DNA from: Rhodanobacter sp. MP7CTX1
GTDB taxonomy: Bacteria > Pseudomonadota > Gammaproteobacteria > Xanthomonadales > Rhodanobacteraceae
Assembly: GCF_014205795.1 (NCBI RefSeq)
Contig: NZ_JACHCN010000001.1
Coordinates: 434,001 to 498,000, forward strand
Direction of reading: 5' to 3'
DNA length: 64,000 nucleotides
The notes under the pieces are model-generated. The model made no database searches and was not told the origin of the DNA. It saw only the letters and a program-made list of their open reading frames with translations. Shown here in pieces: positions 17,561 to 25,309 of this stretch. The number at the start of each line of letters is the position of its first letter. Within the stretch, counting starts at the first letter, position 1. The position numbers were made by a program, and so were the translations under genes.

Positions 17561-18193
17561 TCAGGGCTTCACGAACCGATAGGCGAAGCGATCGGTCTCG
17601 CCCTTGATCGATGGATCGAACACCTTGATCGAGTGTGGATCGTCCTTGTTCGCGAGGATGGTGTTTTCCGCGTCCAGCACGAAGCCGGCCGCCTCCACCT
17701 CCTCGCGAACGGAGGCAGGCTCAATCCGATGGAGCGACTGGGCGTCGTTCATGCCCGCCCCGACGGCGGCGGCGTGGTCCACGATGACGTAGGACCCACC
17801 GGGCTTCAGCCGCTTGAAGACGGCGCGATTGAAGTCGGCCGCCGTCGCGCCCCCGGCCTGCATCAGCGCGGTATGGAGATCGTGGTAGAACAGGTGCAGC
17901 CACAGGACATCCGCTGGTTGCGTGACTTCCGGCATCGCCACGAGGTCCGCCGAGACGGCTTCGACATTCTCCCGGCCCGGCTCCTTGGCAAGCGTCCGCA
18001 TGCCGCCGACCGGATCGTTCTTGAAGTGGGCGACTTCGGCCGGCACGAAGCTGTAGACGCGTCCTTCGGGTCCAACGATGTCGGAGAACAGACGGGTCCA
18101 GTCGCCATCGCCTGGGTAAACGTCGATGACGGTGGAGCCCGCATCGACTCGTGCAAACCGGATCAACTCGGATAGCTTGGATTGGTCGTACAT
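17561..18193 (-). CDS. Class I SAM-dependent methyltransferase-like protein (COG4798 type)
   Basis: 210 residues; ATG 18193 with GGAG upstream. The Rossmann motif I is modified (STVIDVYPGDGDWTRLF). Later motifs include ADVLWLHLFYHDLH, KPGGSYVIVDH and a C-terminal DRFAYRF. The family of predicted methyltransferases (COG4798) usually has a signal peptide; this one starts directly at the domain, so it looks cytosolic. The substrate is unknown. It lies on the same strand downstream of an SDR gene, 198 bp apart. Confidence 0.82.
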   Translation of the reverse strand: MYDQSKLSELIRFARVDAGSTVIDVYPGDGDWTRLFSDIVGPEGRVYSFVPAEVAHFKNDPVGGMRTLAKEPGRENVEAVSADLVAMPEVTQPADVLWLHLFYHDLHTALMQAGGATAADFNRAVFKRLKPGGSYVIVDHAAAVGAGMNDAQSLHRIEPASVREEVEAAGFVLDAENTILANKDDPHSIKVFDPSIKGETDRFAYRFVKP

Positions 18194-18335
18194 AGAGATC
18201 TCCTTTACGGTTGGGTATTCGACGAGCGCGGTATCCGAGGGGCGATCTACGGGTGATTTACCGTCTATCCCGAAGGTCGGAGCTAATCAGGTATTTCATG
18301 ACGTTTCTCCGATCATCTGATAGAACCAAAATTTT

Positions 18336-18427
18336 AGAAGCGTGGTCCCTCGACTGGCGGGGCTGGAGGCCAGCACGGGACCGCGTCGGAGTCAGACCTG
18401 CGCCATGCCCCCGTCGACGGGGAGATC
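18336..18427. repeat. Direct repeat copy A, overlapping the SDR 3' end
   Basis: This copy covers the last codons of the SDR gene (18392 stop) and its 3' flank. It aligns with 19186-19267 over ~80 bases (shared AAGCGTGGTC, CGACTGG, GGGGC, CACGG, GTCAGA and GTC(G/A)ACGG blocks in order) with short gaps. Together they mark a tandem duplication of an SDR gene. Confidence 0.65.
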
Positions 18428-19144
18428 TATACCGGTGATGTAAGAACTTTCATCGGAGGCGAGGAACGCGACTGCTGCCGCGATTTCCTCGGGCATGCCT
18501 CTGCGACCCATTGGAATCTGCGTGGTGAACTGTGCGACCGCTTGCTCGGCCTGTTCAGCGGTGAGGCCCGTCGTCGTCGCCAAGGCCGGAGTATCGATTG
18601 CTCCGGGGCTCATGGCATTCACGCGGATCTTGCGGTCTTTCAGCTCCAAAGCCCAGCCGCGCGCGAAGTTGCGCACAGCCGCCTTACTCGCGGCGTAGGC
18701 GGTAAACCCTGGGAGACCGAGCACGTTAGAGACAGAAGAGTTCAGAATAATCGAACCGCCGTCTTTGAAGAGGGGAAGGGCCTTCTGCACCGTAAAGAAC
18801 AGCCCCTTCACGTTCACGTCGAAGGTCTGGTCAAAATGGGCCTCAGTAGCTGCCGCGAGCGGTGCGATTGTCCCCGCGCCCGCGTTCGCGAAGAGAATGT
18901 CGATGTGACCATGCTTCTCTTTCACGACGGCATAGAGCCGGTCCAGATCTTCCAAGCGCGACACGTCGCCCATGACCGTCATAACGTTTCTCCCGATGAA
19001 GGTGGCGGCCTCCTTCAGCTCTTTCTCTCGTCGCCCAGTGATCACGACGTGCGCACCTTCATCCACGAAGCGCTTGGCTGTGGCCAAGCCAATCCCGCTG
19101 CTTCCGCCCGTGATGACTGCAACCTTACCTTCCAGTTTTTTCAT
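18392..19144 (-). CDS. SDR family NAD(P)-dependent oxidoreductase
   Basis: 250 residues. TGGSSGIG cofactor motif (12-19), TGRR after strand 2 (NADPH-type), FANAGAG, catalytic Ser in LNSSVS and YAASK, C-terminal VDGG. It shares this layout with the SDR at 6311-7093 (roughly half of residues alike by eye). Start ATG 19144 has a weak purine-rich upstream. A remnant of a further SDR copy and a palindromic operator lie upstream, and a divergent TetR gene follows, so it is probably TetR-controlled. Substrate unknown. Confidence 0.93.
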   Translation of the reverse strand: MKKLEGKVAVITGGSSGIGLATAKRFVDEGAHVVITGRREKELKEAATFIGRNVMTVMGDVSRLEDLDRLYAVVKEKHGHIDILFANAGAGTIAPLAAATEAHFDQTFDVNVKGLFFTVQKALPLFKDGGSIILNSSVSNVLGLPGFTAYAASKAAVRNFARGWALELKDRKIRVNAMSPGAIDTPALATTTGLTAEQAEQAVAQFTTQIPMGRRGMPEEIAAAVAFLASDESSYITGIDLPVDGGMAQV

Positions 19145-19185
19145 AATCTTTCATCCTTTTCGATGGGTGTGTTTTTGTGAAGCTT

Positions 19186-19290
19186 GTGAAGCGTGGTCTC
19201 GCGACTGGAGGGGCCAGGCACGGACTACGCCGGGGTCAGATTTGCGGCCGGCGTCAACGGCGACCAGTCTGTTCATGTCATGCATCCTTC
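19186..19290 (-). pseudogene. SDR deletion scar: start and last codons of a lost SDR gene, with its 3' flank (repeat copy B)
   Basis: On the minus strand an AGGAAGGA ribosome site is followed by ATG codons, then at once by a segment (LVAVDA then GCAAATCTGA) that aligns with the C-terminus of the SDR genes here (compare VDGGQSQI-stop at 6311). After it comes a flank matching that beyond the intact SDR (18336-18391). About 240 codons are missing. This looks like a tandem SDR copy removed by internal deletion, leaving its translation start fused to its end. Confidence 0.6.
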
Positions 19291-19340
19291 CTAGGAGTTG
19301 TCGCGCCTCTGTTCCCACTGGTACAAAGACGCTGTATATT

Positions 19341-19376
19341 CGGATCAGTGGTCCAAATATATGGATCACTGATCCG
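19341..19376. promoter_or_regulatory. 36-bp palindrome, probable TetR operator
   Basis: Two 18-base arms match at 16 of 18 positions (outer 10 bp CGGATCAGTG/CACTGATCCG perfect, AT-rich centre AAATATAT). It lies 16 bp before the TetR start codon and upstream of the SDR genes on the other strand, so one dimer pair could repress both directions. Length and symmetry fit QacR/TetR-style sites. Confidence 0.75.
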
Positions 19377-19392
19377 TTTGTCAAGGGCCCCC

Positions 19393-19968
19393 ATGCGAGC
19401 TGACGCCAAGAAAAATTACAGCCATGTACTCGCCGTTGCGCGCGACGTCATCGCCGAGCAAGGCGCCGGCGCGTCCATGCGAGATATCGCCCGCCGGGCC
19501 GAAGTCGGGTTGGCCACGCTGCTTCGCCATTTCCCGACGCGAGAAGCCTTGTTTGAAGCGTTGGTGTGTACGGACCTGGACGCACTGACGCAGAAGGCCG
19601 ACGAACTCGAAACATCGAATTCACCTGACGAAGCGCTCGTGTCCTGGTTTCACGAATGGCTGGCATTCGCACAAAGCCATACGGGCGTTGTCGCCCTGAT
19701 GGCGGCCGCCCACACGAACCCGGACTCTGCTCTTTATGCTTCATGCGCAGCGGTGCACTCAGCGAGCGCGCGACTGCTGCTCCGTGGTCAGGCCGAAGGT
19801 ACGGCCCGCGCCGATATGAATGGTGACGACTTGTTCGGCCTGATGGCAGCGCTCGGCTGGCTCGTCGATCTACCCTCATTCGCGCCGCGGGCGGGCCATC
19901 TCTCTCACCTTATTACGAGCGCCGTCCTGACAAATCCGTCGAGCAACGATGCCAAGAAGGCGACGTAA
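19393..19968 (+). CDS. TetR/AcrR family transcriptional regulator
   Basis: 191 residues from ATG 19393 (AAGGG upstream; the frame extends to 19177 but runs through the operator and SDR scar). N-terminal HTH (ASMRDIARRAEVGLATLLRHF region, residues ~25-50) and an all-helical ligand-binding domain. The DNA-binding part matches the branch that pairs with neighbouring SDR genes. Almost certainly binds the 36-bp palindrome in its own promoter and represses itself and the divergent SDR. Inducer unknown. Confidence 0.92.
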   Translation: MRADAKKNYSHVLAVARDVIAEQGAGASMRDIARRAEVGLATLLRHFPTREALFEALVCTDLDALTQKADELETSNSPDEALVSWFHEWLAFAQSHTGVVALMAAAHTNPDSALYASCAAVHSASARLLLRGQAEGTARADMNGDDLFGLMAALGWLVDLPSFAPRAGHLSHLITSAVLTNPSSNDAKKAT

Positions 19969-20036
19969 CGGAGTGGAAAGAATGGTTGTCTGCATTGCGT
20001 CGGCTGGCTTCCGCAAGTCAGCCCCTGACAGGATGC

Positions 20037-20444
20037 TCAAACAGCCAATCGCCGCGCCTCGCTACCACCAATCTCCCATGACGCGCCGCCGCCGCGCACC
20101 GTCGCGGCGAGCTGCTGCACCAACCGCTGTTTGATCACCGGCTTCCACGGCAGCAGCGAGAACTCCATGCTGTCGTCGAGCATCGCGTAGCGTCCGCTGG
20201 CGGGCATGACGCTGCGCCGGTAGATGCAGTCCACGCGCTGCCCGTCGGCCATCGGCTGATGTTCCAGCCCGGTTTCGGTGGCTATTTCCTTTGCGGCCTG
20301 CGCCAGCTCGCGCCCGTGGAGCGTCGCCAGCAGGTTGCGCGCAAGGACGACGCGCTGCCTGCGACGCTCGGCCAATCCCTGCTCGGCTAGCCTCGGCGAC
20401 AACCCATTCAAGAGCCGCACCACAAAGGCACCACTTGTGGGCAT
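20037..20444 (-). pseudogene. Conjugative relaxase remnant, C-terminal DUF3363 end
   Basis: The minus-strand frame matches the last ~130 residues of DUF3363/VirD2-like relaxases: LAEQGLAERR, VVLARNLLATL, RELAQAAKEIA, QRVDCIYRRSV, SGRYAMLDDSMEFSL and WKPVIKQRL. Intact proteins have ~600-700 residues with an N-terminal nicking domain. Nothing of that is present, and upstream (20445-20700) only a possible GTWL-like scrap is readable. It is evidence of a decayed integrative/mobilisable element. The apparent ATG start at 20444 is not a true start. Confidence 0.75.
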
Positions 20445-20763
20445 GGGTGTCTTCGAGACAAGCCGGAGAAGGTTGGAAACGGGCGGCCCATCGTTTGTAT
20501 TAGGCCGTACGCCGGCATTACATGATGCCCGAGCCGCAAATGTGGCCGCGCGAGTTTGTGCCCGTGCAGCCCGCCCTTTTCCAGAGGATGTTGTTCAAAC
20601 TGCCATCGCGAGCAGACGACTGGTTACCCAAGATGGCTGTCAACTTTGGAAAGCCGGTCGCGTGAAGCCAAGTGCCGGCTTGCGGGGCGACGTTTCGCAG
20701 CGGTACCGTGCGCAAACTTCCCTGAACAAGGCGCGCAATCATTAATGGGATGCGTAGAAGCCG
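20445..20763. other. 320-bp stretch of probable mobile-element debris
   Basis: No complete gene. On the minus strand, near 20640-20690, a GTWL..GF fragment is weakly like the part of DUF3363 relaxases just before the clear remnant, implying a frameshift. Otherwise nothing recognisable. Confidence 0.3.
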
Positions 20764-21078
20764 TTACTTGGGTGGGGCTGACCGAGCCATCTGACGATCG
20801 GACAGCAGCGCTCGGCGGGCCCGCCAGAGTCGTGCTGCCTGCCTTCGCTCAACGGGTACGGCACCGGCTTCGATCGCCGCTGCGCGAAGGCTCGGTCCGA
20901 GGTCGTAATGGGGTGCGAGGGTCTTGTCCTGGAACCACTCGAGGCGCATGCCGATCTGCAGCGCGATCGCATGCAGTTCGCTGAGGTCGAGCGCATCGGT
21001 GAACAAGTGGCAGCTTGGTGTTACCTGCCCATGGAGAACCCAGCCGTAGTTGTGAAGACTGTCGACGTATACGGTCAT
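20764..21078 (-). CDS. DUF4031 domain-containing protein
   Basis: 104 residues. The family signature is complete: MTVYVDSLHNYGW at the start, SCHLFTD, LHAIALQIGM, WFQDKTLAPHYDL and a basic C-terminus. DUF4031 proteins are ~90-100 residues, of unknown function, and often found alone. Start ATG 21078; the ribosome site is weak. It stands next to the relaxase debris, but its coding quality is like the chromosome's, so it is probably resident. Confidence 0.88.
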   Translation of the reverse strand: MTVYVDSLHNYGWVLHGQVTPSCHLFTDALDLSELHAIALQIGMRLEWFQDKTLAPHYDLGPSLRAAAIEAGAVPVERRQAARLWRARRALLSDRQMARSAPPK

Positions 21079-21266
21079 CGCCTGATGATTCCCCGCCGTC
21101 CTTCAGGATGTCGATCGCGGTCGGCTATTTTAACGGGAGGAAAATCCAGGGCAACGTCCGGGCGACCATTCTGGCGGGCAGGATGCGCATGGCGACCCGG
21201 CTCAGATATCGATGATGGTGGGGTAGGTCGGGTACGGGTGGGCGTGGGGAGGCGATCGCTCCATCG

Positions 21267-21647
21267 TCAACGGCCGGTTTCCAGGCCGCGTTCTTCCTGC
21301 ACAGTGAGGATAGCCTCTGGCGTGCTCTCGAGCCGGGCCTTGGGGATCGGCTGGCCGCTGAGGTCAGACATGCCATAGCTGCCATCTTCAATCTTCTGCA
21401 GAGCGCGTTCGACATGCGCGATGCGGCGGACATCCACGTCTTGCACTGCCTGGTCGACCTCCATCCGCGCCATGTCCTGCGCCGCTTCTTCAAACTCTTC
21501 CGCTTCGTCGCCGTGTTGCTGCTGGAACTGGCGCTCACCGGCAAGCGTGCTCCGCTCGCCGCCAAGCAACTGGCTGCGCAATGCCAGCAGGCGCTGGTGC
21601 TGCTGGTCGATGAACTCCTTGCTCAATCCGGCATGTTGCTCCGACAT
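21267..21647 (-). CDS. TraR/DksA family protein lacking zinc-finger cysteines
   Basis: 126 residues with an N-terminal coiled coil (~5-85, with DEAEEFEEAAQDMA; acidic tip) and the C-terminal globular part YGMSDLSGQPIPKARLE..PEAI. In DksA that part carries four zinc-binding Cys; here the first pair is Ser-x-x-Ser and no Cys remains, but the fold-defining residues are kept. Acidic coiled-coil tip residues that act in the RNA polymerase secondary channel should be checked. It is followed by the PRC-barrel-like gene 21 bases away on the same strand. Role unknown. Confidence 0.85.
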   Translation of the reverse strand: MSEQHAGLSKEFIDQQHQRLLALRSQLLGGERSTLAGERQFQQQHGDEAEEFEEAAQDMARMEVDQAVQDVDVRRIAHVERALQKIEDGSYGMSDLSGQPIPKARLESTPEAILTVQEERGLETGR

Positions 21648-21668
21648 GGGGTTCTCCTGGCGTTGCCG

Positions 21669-21950
21669 TTATTCGTCTGCGTCGGTAGCCGGCGCGATGT
21701 AGGAAGGATCTTCCGAGTCGCGCGCCGTGGCGAGCGCTCTGCGCACGCGCAGCCCCACGCGTGAGGGGTCGAGGATCACCTTGCCTGAATGCACCGCCGC
21801 GACCGCCGAGATCGGCACCACGAAGTCGCCGGCGTTCTCGATGTAGATCAGCAGCTCGGGCAGGCCATGCCTGACCTCGCGCACGGCGCCGATACCCTCT
21901 TCGCCGTCAGAGACGAAGACCATGAAACCCGGTTCGATCTGTTCGTGCAT
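21669..21950 (-). CDS. DUF2171/PRC-barrel-like small protein
   Basis: 93 residues from ATG 21950 (GGATGG 6 bases upstream; a longer frame to 22010 is open). Short beta-rich motifs VSDGEEGIGAV and ENAGDFVVPISAV, then KVILD, fit the DUF2171 / PRC-barrel-like family. It precedes the DksA-like gene on the same strand with 21 bases between. Function not known; PRC barrels often bind RNA or act in stress responses. Confidence 0.7.
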   Translation of the reverse strand: MHEQIEPGFMVFVSDGEEGIGAVREVRHGLPELLIYIENAGDFVVPISAVAAVHSGKVILDPSRVGLRVRRALATARDSEDPSYIAPATDADE

Positions 21951-22165
21951 GGGCGTCCATCCGGCAGGTGCAGAGCACGGGTCGAGTCGTGCCTCCGTGG
22001 CGCAGGCCAAGTAGCGGGGCTCGACGGCGGGACGGCCGGGAATCCACCGTGCCTAGTGTCCCCACACAATGGAATCGAGCAGGTGAAAACTCTGTAAAGA
22101 CGCGCGGCGGGGGGCGCCGAGGGCGCTGCAATGCGGCTGGCATCGATGATGCTGGAGCCTTCGCA

Positions 22166-22196
22166 CCGGGTCGCAACTAACGCGACTGCGACCCGG
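22166..22196 (-). terminator. Hairpin 3' of the M28 peptidase gene
   Basis: A perfect 10-bp GC-rich stem (CCGGGTCGCA/TGCGACCCGG) with an 11-base loop, starting 8 bases after the peptidase stop codon. There is no T-run; position and strength favour a terminator or 3'-end stabiliser. Confidence 0.55.
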
Positions 22197-22204
22197 GTCG
22201 GAAA

Positions 22205-23587
22205 TCACGGCTTGGAGGCCACCGGCGGCGAGCGCACGAAACTGCCTGCATCACCCGGAAACGCTACAGGGCTCTCATAGCCATCGGCCGAGACAGACGA
22301 AACGCCGAAGAACCAATCGTCGATCACGACGTCCTTGATCACGGCTTGGTCGGTGTCGCCAACGGCACGACTGAATTGCCATTGCGGCGCGGTAGTGTCG
22401 CGCCAATGCACGCTGTAGCCTGCGGCGCCAGGCACTTTCTTCCAGTGCACAGTGGTGTCGGTGGCCAGCGCGCCTTCGATATCGACGCCGGTGGGTGGAG
22501 CGGGCGCGCGACTCATTGCAGCCATCGTCACCGTGTTCAGCGCGGTGACACGGGCCAGATAACGGAAATCCACGCCATCGATGGTGTCGCCATAGCGGAT
22601 ATCCTTTTCGGTGCGCAGATCCTGGTGCTGGCGCGTGTAGTCCTCATGACCTTCGCTTATGCGTACCGCCGGATAGCCGGCTTCCAGGAACGACACCTGG
22701 TCGCCGCCGCGCGCGTAACGATCGGTCCGATAGACCATGTGCACGCGTAGATCAGGCAGATAGCGCTCGGCCGTCTGTTCCATGTAGCGGGCGACGTTGC
22801 GCGAGGGTGAATCCACCTCACCGCCGTGATAGCGGCGGTACTTTGCCTGCGCGTCGGTCTCGTTGCTCTTGGTGCCCTCGGAAAACACCCGCACCGTGGT
22901 GTTGTCGAGCACACCGTTCTGACCGCGGCTGTTGCCCATGATGTCATTGTTGAGATCAGCCTGAACCTGCCAGCCCTGCGCGGTCGCATAGTCGGCCAGC
23001 ACCTTGCCGCCGTACAGGCCTTGTTCTTCGCCTGAGAGCGCGGCGAATACCAGGGTGGCACGATTGTCCTCCTTCGACAGAAGTCGGGCGGCCTCGATCA
23101 ACGCGGCGACGCCGGAGGCATCGTCATTCGCGCCAGGTGCGTCGCTGGTTGCGTTCATCACGTCGGTGACGCGCGAATCCAGATGGCCGGTCATCACGAT
23201 CACGCGCTTTGAACCTTCGCTGCCGCGTTTGATCGCCACCACATCCATCACTTCGGTGGATTGCGGAATGCGCTTGCCGGTGAACATCTGTGATGGCGTA
23301 ACTACTTCGATACATCCGCCGCAGTCGTGCGAGATCGCTTCGAAGCGCGCTTTCACCCAGCGCCGTGCCGCCCCGATGCCGCGTGTATCGGACTTGGTAT
23401 CGGACAGTGTGTGACGAGTGCCGAAGCCGACCAGCTTCTCGATCGTCGCGCGCAATTCGGTTTCGCTGGGCGCGCTGGCGAGTACATGTAGGGAAGGTTG
23501 CTCAAGTGGTTCGGCGGGGCTTTCGCCCTGACTGGCGAAGACAAGCGCTGGAAACAGGGCGAAGGAAAGGAGGAGGATTCGACGCAC
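22205..23587 (-). CDS. Secreted M28 family zinc aminopeptidase
   Basis: About 460 residues from GTG 23587 (AGGGG 8 bases upstream; TTG 23617 is an alternative). A signal peptide is visible (RRILLLSFALFPALVFA, abbreviated). The two-zinc M28 ligand set is complete: GHLDSR, GANDDASG, SGEEQGL with the catalytic Glu, NNDIMGN and EGHEDYTRQH. A fibronectin-III-like C-terminal domain (~375-460) follows. It probably acts outside the cytoplasm to trim N-terminal residues of peptides. It stands alone and is transcribed away from the YoaK gene. Confidence 0.93.
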   Translation of the reverse strand: MRRILLLSFALFPALVFASQGESPAEPLEQPSLHVLASAPSETELRATIEKLVGFGTRHTLSDTKSDTRGIGAARRWVKARFEAISHDCGGCIEVVTPSQMFTGKRIPQSTEVMDVVAIKRGSEGSKRVIVMTGHLDSRVTDVMNATSDAPGANDDASGVAALIEAARLLSKEDNRATLVFAALSGEEQGLYGGKVLADYATAQGWQVQADLNNDIMGNSRGQNGVLDNTTVRVFSEGTKSNETDAQAKYRRYHGGEVDSPSRNVARYMEQTAERYLPDLRVHMVYRTDRYARGGDQVSFLEAGYPAVRISEGHEDYTRQHQDLRTEKDIRYGDTIDGVDFRYLARVTALNTVTMAAMSRAPAPPTGVDIEGALATDTTVHWKKVPGAAGYSVHWRDTTAPQWQFSRAVGDTDQAVIKDVVIDDWFFGVSSVSADGYESPVAFPGDAGSFVRSPPVASKP

Positions 23588-23906
23588 GGCGGGGACCCCT
23601 GAATGAAGGAAACCCAACCTTACAACGAGTAGCCGTTGGGCGTGAGACAGGGTTGAAGGCAGCCAGGAGGCTCGGAGACTTTCATGCGTATTGAAGGCCT
23701 GATCGGTGCGTCACGGCAGCAGCCACGGACAGTTGCAGCTAAACTGGGGAGCGATCAGCAGCCTCACCCACGCAAGCGAGCGCTACTTCGTGGCATGACT
23801 CGGACTTGAAGTTCGCCAGGGTGGCGACACATGCGACCGTCAGCAAGTGTAAGGAGCTCCAACCCCAGGAGACCACGGTGACCTTTCGAAGGGTTCCATT
23901 GCCGTC
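23588..23906. other. 319-bp divergent intergenic region
   Basis: It separates the M28 peptidase and YoaK-family starts. No gene, RNA or strong repeat is visible. A purine-rich GGAG at ~23855 is too far from the YoaK start to be its ribosome site. Confidence 0.35.
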
Positions 23907-24584
23907 ATGAAAAAGCCCACGCTCCCAACGCTGCTGAGCTTCAACGCCGGCTATGTGGATACCGCCGGATTCCTGGCCTTGCATGGGCTTTTTACCGCGC
24001 ATGTGACGGGTAACTTTGTCACGCTCGGCGCCTCGCTGGTGACCGGCGCCACAGGGGCCATAGCGAAGTTGCTGGCATTGCCGGTCTTTTGCCTGGTCGT
24101 GGCCTTGGTGAGGCTTTTGCGCTACGTGCTGATCCGTCGCGGGCGCCCGGTGTTGCGCACCATGCTCATGTTGATGCTGCTGCTGCTGATCGTCGGCGCG
24201 GCATCGGCGTTCTATTTTGGTCCGTTTCCCAATGGCGACAGTGTCTCAGCCATATTGACCGGCCTGACCTTCGTCGCGGCCATGGCGATTCAAAATGCGG
24301 TTCAGCGCGTACATCTTTCCCATGCGCCGCCGACAACGCTGATGACCGGTACAACAACCCAAGTGATGCTCGATCTTGCCGACAAGTTTCAAGGTGTCTC
24401 TGCCGAGCAGAAAGTCGCGATTGATGCACGGCTCTCACGCATGGTGACGAATGTATGTGCCTTCGCCCTGGGCTGCGGAGGCGGAGCCCTGCTTTTTGAT
24501 CTGTTTAGCGTCAAATGCTTTGTCGTGCTGCCCGTCGTTGCCCTATTGACCTACAACCATGAGGAGGCCTACGCCACAACATAA
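23907..24584 (+). CDS. YoaK family (DUF1275) membrane protein
   Basis: 225 residues with six predicted membrane segments. The DUF1275 signature is present: NAGYVDTAGFLALHG, HVTGNFV near the start and a later NAVQRVHLSHAPPTTLMTGTTTQ block (cut into its parts NAVQRV and TTLMTG). Members are putative membrane transporters or chaperones of unknown function. The Dps gene begins 44 bases downstream on the same strand, so co-transcription is likely. Confidence 0.9.
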   Translation: MKKPTLPTLLSFNAGYVDTAGFLALHGLFTAHVTGNFVTLGASLVTGATGAIAKLLALPVFCLVVALVRLLRYVLIRRGRPVLRTMLMLMLLLLIVGAASAFYFGPFPNGDSVSAILTGLTFVAAMAIQNAVQRVHLSHAPPTTLMTGTTTQVMLDLADKFQGVSAEQKVAIDARLSRMVTNVCAFALGCGGGALLFDLFSVKCFVVLPVVALLTYNHEEAYATT

Positions 24585-24628
24585 GTCGATTGTCTCAAAG
24601 CAACCCTAGCCAAGATGAGGAAAAACCC

Positions 24629-25144
24629 ATGGTCAATATAGCCAAGGCAAAGCAAGAGCAAAAAGCGTCACTCAAGACGCCGAACTCACTCGGGGACGAT
24701 GCGAGGCGCGATATCACCGCTGAATTGAACGCGCTGCTGGCCGACGTTTTTGCACTTTACGTGAAAACCAAGAACTTCCACTGGCATATGTCCGGTCCCT
24801 ACTTCAGGGACTATCACCTGTTGCTCGACGAGCAATCCGATCAGATCTTCGCGACGATCGACCCGATTGCCGAGCGCGTAAGAAAGGTCGGTGGCACCAC
24901 ACTACGCTCGACAGGACACATCACCCGACTGCAACGACTGTCGGATAACGACGCCGACTTCGTCACTCCCGCCGACATGCTGGCCGAGCTTCGCGAAGAC
25001 AACGCACGCCTCGCTTCATTTATGCGCGAGACGCATGCTCTATGCGACAACTACCACGACGTAGCGACCGCCAGCGTGCTTGAGACATGGATCGATGAAG
25101 CAGAGCGTCGGGTATGGTTCTTGTTTGAATCTGGACGCTCCTGA
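24629..25144 (+). CDS. dps: Dps family DNA-binding/ferritin-like protein
   Basis: 171 residues. ATG 24629 has TGAGGA 7 bases upstream; the frame opens earlier but without coding character. A basic tail of ~25 residues (KAKQEQKASLK) may bind DNA. The intersubunit ferroxidase residues are visible: NFHWHMSG and later DEQSDQIF (His, Asp, Glu). Length fits Dps (~160-190). It should form a 12-mer that stores iron and protects DNA from peroxide. It follows YoaK by 44 bases. Probably OxyR-controlled, but no box was identified. Confidence 0.93.
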   Translation: MVNIAKAKQEQKASLKTPNSLGDDARRDITAELNALLADVFALYVKTKNFHWHMSGPYFRDYHLLLDEQSDQIFATIDPIAERVRKVGGTTLRSTGHITRLQRLSDNDADFVTPADMLAELREDNARLASFMRETHALCDNYHDVATASVLETWIDEAERRVWFLFESGRS

Positions 25145-25166
25145 GACCATCGAGGTCGCCAGTAGA

Positions 25167-25235
25167 TTGGGGTGAGCGTTCGCGAAGCCCAGCGCTTTTG
25201 TGCCGGAATGTTGGGCTTCGCTTTGCTCATCCCAA
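25167..25235. repeat. Large hairpin with TTGGGCTTCGC palindromic repeat
   Basis: A stem with two perfect parts: GCGAAGCCCA (25182-25191)/TGGGCTTCGC (25212-25221), extended by TTGGGGTGAGC (25167-25177)/GCTCATCCCAA (25225-25235) around a small bulge. The motif 'TTGGGCTTCGC..GCTCA.CCCAA' is a dispersed palindromic repeat in many proteobacteria. Here it sits between convergent genes (Dps and the ThuA-like gene) and may end both transcripts. Confidence 0.75.
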
Positions 25236-25309
25236 CCAACGCAGCCCTGCTGTCCCCACCTCACGCACTCTACAAACCGTTCGCCCTGAGCATAGTGAAA
25301 CGAACGAAT

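Noticed and set aside
21107-21215. Possible 35-codon micro-ORF between DUF4031 and the DksA-like gene
   Set aside because: Ribosome-site spacing is too short and there is no supporting conservation that I can see.
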